From: Desulfuromonadaceae bacterium UBA6124
Lineage (GTDB): Bacteria; Desulfobacterota; Desulfuromonadia; Desulfuromonadales; Trichloromonadaceae
DNA: 5,584 nucleotides
Assembly: GCA_002423365.1 (NCBI GenBank)
Contig: DIVU01000041.1
Location: 1-5,584 of the forward strand
Direction of reading: 5' to 3'
This document shows positions 4,001 through 5,584 of this stretch, in pieces. Position 1 is the stretch's first letter, and each line of letters starts with the position of its first letter. Both the position numbers and the translations under genes were made by a program. The notes under the pieces were generated by a model, which ran no database searches, was not told the origin of the DNA, and was given only the letters and a program-made list of their open reading frames with translations.

Positions 4001-5584
4001 GCGGATGGTGTCCCAGACCGTGCTGGTCGCGGTGGTGCCGATGACGATCTGATGGGGATAACTCAGGCCGCCGTCGAGCGAAGCGTAAACATCGTAATGG
4101 ACGCCGTCGTCGAAGGTGTCCATGTCGGTGGCCGCGGTCCAGGAGATATTGACCAGACCCGTTTGTGTACTCCCTTCGGTCGGGCTGGCGATACTGAAGA
4201 CGCCCGGGGCATGGTTGTAGTTCTGCTCATTGACCAGCAGCAAGCCTTTGTTGGTGGTATTGCCGAATTGGATCGTGATGCTGTTGGTGCCGGTGTGGGT
4301 GATCTTCAGCGCCAGGCGGTTGCCGACGTCGATGACGCCGGAGAAATTGAAAAGTGGCAGCTTGCGAACACGGGATGTTCGTCGGCCCAGGGCCAGGGTT
4401 TCGGCATTGCCCAGCCCGGTGAAGGTGCCCGAGCCGTTGACGTAACCCAATTGATAGCTGACGTATTCGACGTTGCGGTTGATGTTGCTGAGGTAAATGT
4501 CCAGGCTCAGGCCGGTGACCTTGAGCTTGGTGGCGTAGGGGGTGCCGAAGATCCAGGTGTCGCTCTGCCCCGCCGTCATGGACTGGGAGATGTAGCTGGT
4601 ATAGCCGGTGTTGTTCAGCACGGCGGTGAAGTTGGGCGAGGTTCCGCTCAACGGGCCATTGGCGTAGTAGGTGCGCAGATCCTGAGGCTGGCTGGAGCAC
4701 TTGCCGGCCATGGCCATCTTGATTTCGTCGTTATCGTCGGTGTTGGCGGGATCGGCCGCGTCGTTCGCCCGTACCAGGAAGTTGAAAAGCACCCCGGCCG
4801 GCAAGCCGGTGACCTGATAGGCGAGCCCCGGCGTGACGGCGGTATGGATAGTGTATTCGTCGCCGGTCCCTGGATTGTAGACAGTGGTAGTGGTGGGCAG
4901 GCTGCCGAGGTGGTCACTCAGGGAGTGGCTGCTCCACCAGATGCGGTAGGTGATCGGCAGGCTGTGGTCGATGGCGGCCTGCCATCTCAGGTTGACCGCG
5001 CCGACCGCGTCGTCGGCCGCGGCTGAGTCAAGCCCGTAAAATTCCGGGGGGACATCGTCGACATGGGCCGCTCGCGGCCCCGCGACATTGGACAGCCCGG
5101 ACCAGTTGCCGACCTCGTCGGCGGTTTTCAGGGCGAAGTAATAGCTTTGCCCCGGGGTCAGGCCGGTGGCGACCATCTCTTCGGCCTTGCCCATGCGGTC
5201 GACGCTCGGGGCGCCGCCGGCGATGGTGGCGGCGGCGAAATTGCCTTCGGTGATGGTCGCGGTGCTGTAGCGCATTTGGTACTGGTAGGCGGTGCCGTCA
5301 AGCATGCCGTCGTCGCCGGGGGCGGTCCAGGTCAGCTTGACGCTGCCGGGTTCGGCGTTGTCGGCGGCGGCCAGGTCGGTGACGGCGCCGGGGGGGAGGT
5401 CGTCGCCATACCAGCCGGGGGTGTAGGGGGCGTTTCCGTGGCAGTCGATGAGGGAGCAGGTGCCGGTGGCCGGGTCGTAGCTGCCGTCGCTGTCGCCGCG
5501 CGGATCGCTCGGGTTGTCGAGCAGGTAGACGTAGTAGCCCTTGGTTGAATCGTTGGTGCCGTCCATGTAGACATCGACATGATC
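1082..5584 (-). CDS. Giant modular multiheme c-type cytochrome with FN3-like domains (N-terminus outside window)
   Basis: The frame is open from the window edge to a TAA at 1082-1084, giving 1500 visible residues. The ATG at 5566 (residue 1 here) is probably internal: it lacks a Shine-Dalgarno sequence, the frame continues upstream (DHVDVY), and it falls inside a heme module. Ten canonical CxxCH sites are visible: CGICH 683, CAKCH 710, CADCH 810, CKLCH 871, CNNCH 937, CDWCH 1043, CWGCH 1103, CSYCH 1191, CVLCH 1278 and CSKCH 1409. Three extended sites are CX4CH 37-43, CX10CH 781-793 and CX7CH 911-920. The extended-plus-canonical pairing fits the Geobacter CxxxxCH...CXXCH repeat (TIGR01904). 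FN3-like and other beta domains fill about 57-675. Many spare histidines (700, 703, 855, 858, 1030, 1033, 1159, 1198, 1304, 1416) could be distal heme ligands. The inferred role is extracytoplasmic electron transfer, possibly on the cell surface. The electron partner and exact location are not shown by the sequence. The C-terminus ends GGWNKVSPWAP. Confidence 0.9.
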   Translation of the reverse strand, partial: DHVDVYMDGTNDSTKGYYVYLLDNPSDPRGDSDGSYDPATGTCSLIDCHGNAPYTPGWYGDDLPPGAVTDLAAADNAEPGSVKLTWTAPGDDGMLDGTAYQYQMRYSTATITEGNFAAATIAGGAPSVDRMGKAEEMVATGLTPGQSYYFALKTADEVGNWSGLSNVAGPRAAHVDDVPPEFYGLDSAAADDAVGAVNLRWQAAIDHSLPITYRIWWSSHSLSDHLGSLPTTTTVYNPGTGDEYTIHTAVTPGLAYQVTGLPAGVLFNFLVRANDAADPANTDDNDEIKMAMAGKCSSQPQDLRTYYANGPLSGTSPNFTAVLNNTGYTSYISQSMTAGQSDTWIFGTPYATKLKVTGLSLDIYLSNINRNVEYVSYQLGYVNGSGTFTGLGNAETLALGRRTSRVRKLPLFNFSGVIDVGNRLALKITHTGTNSITIQFGNTTNKGLLLVNEQNYNHAPGVFSIASPTEGSTQTGLVNISWTAATDMDTFDDGVHYDVYASLDGGLSYPHQIVIGTTATSTVWDTIRGGVGLLAPNAQVRIKIEAGDGYLPDDIGTNHRQVTTGNFTVDNTSDTTAPAAITNLHAETRPKAGAVYLTWTAPGDDADRGRATRYDVRFGTSAITSDALFNAAAEASGEPVPGLAGSHQGFEVLGLEPYTTYHFAIKTADEANNWSALSNSASADGGAKCGICHSTPPDEPQTAGTHAAHGYTLKDCAKCHGFEAEFFDVRHQDGLLKLGWQTATPVVATVDGVKVTYTQGGVKIYEDTTGSGGFNTTGGDNKDTGTCSGFVGTNAAGCHGPANPPPVWGSATPPQCADCHGNLTRTTDPYGRAYDDSSHDVMASPPLDNEGNSTGKFVGQHEKHLNFSFRFSKGDSCKLCHLDNYHADGVVDIKLDPIGAGENSTWNAGAGAVPGTCGGTSTSGCHGPNPEDPPWDSAVPIACNNCHGHQDNRFSAGSPSSVTADRTAILSGNVVGNGSTLTIPVNSGYTIAVGDRVTKGDTYFVVASATSTSLTFSHAIPVGVNFTSGEVLISRHIQHAVDGATVRACDWCHAEGHPQGSGDTSLILLPNNPAVGIDYRSGGIHLKKVINGRTTLNSGEPIDTEAEICWGCHEDNGISEWGTNNNTNTGNMVYNYGTLNQTSWVGATWTSPNFAYKTGSIQSTHSANSVSNPGSSAVTGTAFNYTETPDAVAKIRCSYCHDVHDMNMAENDTDNGQPYLRGTWKGNPYKEDGAPYNKTYSSSSTYGAVPRGGTAYTELGGYYIDQNSDYPTSGWTLWNSAGICVLCHGDDVDNMDQRTGENLWLGTNGHSNSTIGGTFTNAANIFDYTHGRPTPVVYSSRSNGTFTTQVPSMGYTEQSESTNGEGYGYRGSYSATYTGVYSPTMSGYPKAFNAYNWGATIDADTTDLMYHQFSCSKCHNPHASRLPKLLITNCLDISHNTWDENKTTSQTKYTNAALTAVDRNKYGAYYASAQNCHRYDGTRATETLKGGWNKVSPWAP
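1154..1285 (-). other. C-terminal orphan Cys...Cys-His segment
   Basis: Residues 1428-1471. C1428 (in ITNCLDISHNTWD) and C1470-H1471 (in ASAQNCHRYDG) are the only cysteines after the last canonical site CSKCH (1409-1413). Neither is within a normal CxxCH. They are 41 residues apart. Either they form a very wide C-X41-CH heme site, or they are a disulfide, or they are remnants of lost heme sites. The tail GGWNKVSPW follows and looks like a conserved C-terminal cap. I cannot choose between these from sequence alone. Confidence 0.45.
2474..2710 (-). other. Beta-rich insert between two heme sites
   Basis: Residues about 953-1031 lie between CNNCH (937) and CDWCH (1043) and contain no Cys. The text is strongly beta: SGNVVGNGSTLTIPVNSGY, IAVGDRVTKGDTYFVVASAT and VGVNFTSGEVLI. 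The GDRV and GDTYFVV strands look like a small barrel or SH3/OB-like fold, but I do not recognise a family. It ends in RHIQH, which may supply heme ligands to the next site. Confidence 0.5.
2741..2842 (-). repeat. Paired heme module: CX7CH followed by CNNCH
   Basis: Residues 909-942. GTC begins the extended site (C911, C919-H920), followed by GPNPEDPPWDSAVPIA and CNNCHG. It parallels the module at 3122-3235 closely in plan and in the residues GTC, GCHGP, PP-x-W and CHG. The Cys-Cys spacing is seven. The segment before it (YHADGVVDIKLD, from 879) resembles the residues at the window edge before the CX4CH site, suggesting the three modules arose by duplication. Confidence 0.75.
3122..3235 (-). 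repeat. Paired heme module: CX10CH followed by CADCH
   Basis: Residues 778-815. DTGTC begins the extended site (C781, C792-H793), then GPANPPPVWG leads into CADCHGN (810-815). It has the same plan as the module at 2741-2842: GTC, a variable linker, GCHGP, a Pro-rich stretch with Trp, then CxxCHG. It fits the Geobacter CxxxxCH...CXXCH repeat family, but its Cys-Cys spacing is ten rather than four. Confidence 0.75.
3542..3859 (-). repeat. FN3 domain, copy 2 (paralogue of copy 1)
   Basis: Residues about 570-675 begin TAPAAITNLHAETRP and carry VYLTWTAPGDD (589-599), VRFGTSAIT (610-618) and YHFAIKTADEANNWSALSN (655-673). The closest relative in the window is the copy at 5084-5398. It ends only eight residues before CGICH, the first site of the C-terminal heme region, so it is the junction between the beta-sandwich stretch and the cytochrome part. 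Confidence 0.8.
3863..4210 (-). other. Ig/FN3-like beta-sandwich domain
   Basis: Residues about 453-568 begin APGVFSIASPTEGST, then show VNISWTAATDMDTFDDGVHY (472-491), DVYASLDGGLSYPHQIVIG (492-510) and VRIKIEAGDGYLPDD (534-548), and end with FTVDNTSD. This layout (P-x-G, a W-containing strand, a D-x-D loop, 'YDVYxSxDGG', then a late 'V-x-I-x-A-x-D' strand) is common in exported bacterial Ig/FN3-like modules. The acidic loops could bind calcium, which is inference. Confidence 0.6.
4217..4696 (-). other. Unassigned beta-rich domain within the heme-free stretch
   Basis: Residues about 291-450 contain no Cys and alternate short hydrophobic strands with Gly/Asn/Thr/Ser turns, for example DTWIFGTPYATKLKVTGLSL (336-355), LALKITHTGTNSITIQFGN (418-436) and GLLLVNEQ (441-448). 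I do not recognise the family. A jelly-roll or other beta-sandwich fold, as in carbohydrate-binding modules, would fit, but no binding residues can be pointed to. It separates FN3-like domain 2 from the Ig/FN3-like domain that follows. Confidence 0.5.
4703..5053 (-). other. FN3-like beta-sandwich domain 2
   Basis: Residues about 172-288 start with DVPPEFYGLDSA and contain VNLRWQAAID (191-200), YRIWW (207-211) and a late strand LFNFLVRANDAADP (260-273). The pattern is a divergent FN3 fold with a long central loop rich in Thr and Gly. It is followed by a lone cysteine (C290, in AGKCSSQ) that is not part of any heme motif. The assignment rests on strand pattern only. Confidence 0.6.
5084..5398 (-). 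repeat. FN3 domain, copy 1
   Basis: Residues about 57-161 form a fibronectin type III domain, with the core strands VKLTWTAPGDD (76-86) and YYFALKTADEVGNWSGLSN (142-160). It is paralogous to the copy at 3542-3859, which has VYLTWTAPGDD and YHFAIKTADEANNWSALSN. The DNA is also close over the TWTAPGDD block. FN3 domains of this type act as spacers or as protein- or carbohydrate-contact modules in exported bacterial proteins. The specific role here is unknown. Confidence 0.8.
5438..5458 (-). other. Extended heme site CX4CH of an interrupted Geobacter-type heme module
   Basis: Residues 37-43 read CSLIDCH in the context GTC...CHGN, which matches the first half of the CxxxxCH...CXXCH repeat. The expected second half, a CxxCH some 15-20 residues later, is absent. 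After GNAPYTPGW the chain goes straight into an FN3 domain. The preceding residues (HVDVYMDG at the window edge) resemble the leader of the other modules (YHADGVVDIKLD, residues 879-890). Heme attachment at a CX4CH site is known for some cytochromes but is inferred here. Confidence 0.7.

Noticed and set aside
1067..5548. Long plus-strand open frames (1067-2098, 2246-3448, 3458-5026, 5063-5548) lying antisense to the cytochrome
   Set aside because: All four share the register exactly complementary to the cytochrome codons. A stop there needs a sense TTA, CTA or TCA codon, which this GC-rich gene rarely uses. Their products are low-complexity Gly/Val/Ala-rich sequence with no recognisable domain, while the minus strand encodes clear heme motifs and FN3 domains.
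5564..5566. ATG as the true start of the cytochrome
   Set aside because: The frame stays open upstream to the window edge, no Shine-Dalgarno sequence precedes the ATG, no signal peptide follows, and the position is inside a heme module. An exported cytochrome must begin further upstream.

Overview
The window is GC-rich bacterial DNA with two convergent transcription units separated by one strong hairpin. The gene on the minus strand is a very large, modular multiheme c-type cytochrome. It combines fibronectin-III-like domains with repeats that pair an extended motif (C-Xn-CH) with a normal CxxCH. That combination is characteristic of Geobacter, Desulfuromonas and their relatives (Desulfuromonadia), so I infer such an iron- or metal-reducing organism. 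This placement rests on recognising the protein architecture, not on a database search.

Layout: 1-252 (+) is the 3' end of a TPR-repeat protein. It overlaps the start of 252-995 (+), a TrmN6/YfiC-type SAM-dependent methyltransferase (COG4123). A short intergenic stretch (996-1081) holds a perfect 13-bp inverted repeat at 1033-1063 that can end transcription from both sides. The rest of the window, 1082-5584 (-), is one open reading frame whose N-terminal end lies beyond the window edge.

The minus-strand protein has 1500 residues visible. Residue numbers in this annotation count the ATG at 5566 as 1. From the N-terminus it shows: the tail of a heme module with a CX4CH site (37-43); a heme-free stretch of about 640 residues made of at least four predicted beta-sandwich domains (two clear FN3 copies, one FN3-like, one Ig/FN3-like) plus one unassigned beta-rich domain; then a C-terminal cytochrome region from residue 683. 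The whole visible protein has ten canonical CxxCH sites and three extended sites (CX4CH, CX10CH, CX7CH). A further Cys...Cys-His arrangement sits at the extreme C-terminus and may be a degenerate or very wide 14th site. The protein is most likely exported, with hemes attached in the periplasm, and acts at or outside the outer membrane in electron transfer. The signal peptide that would show this is outside the window.

The two plus-strand genes look like housekeeping functions and have no evident functional link to the cytochrome. Nothing points to a mobile element, CRISPR array or RNA gene. The most interesting material is inside the cytochrome: extended heme motifs with three different spacings, a heme module interrupted by an FN3 domain, and the odd C-terminus.
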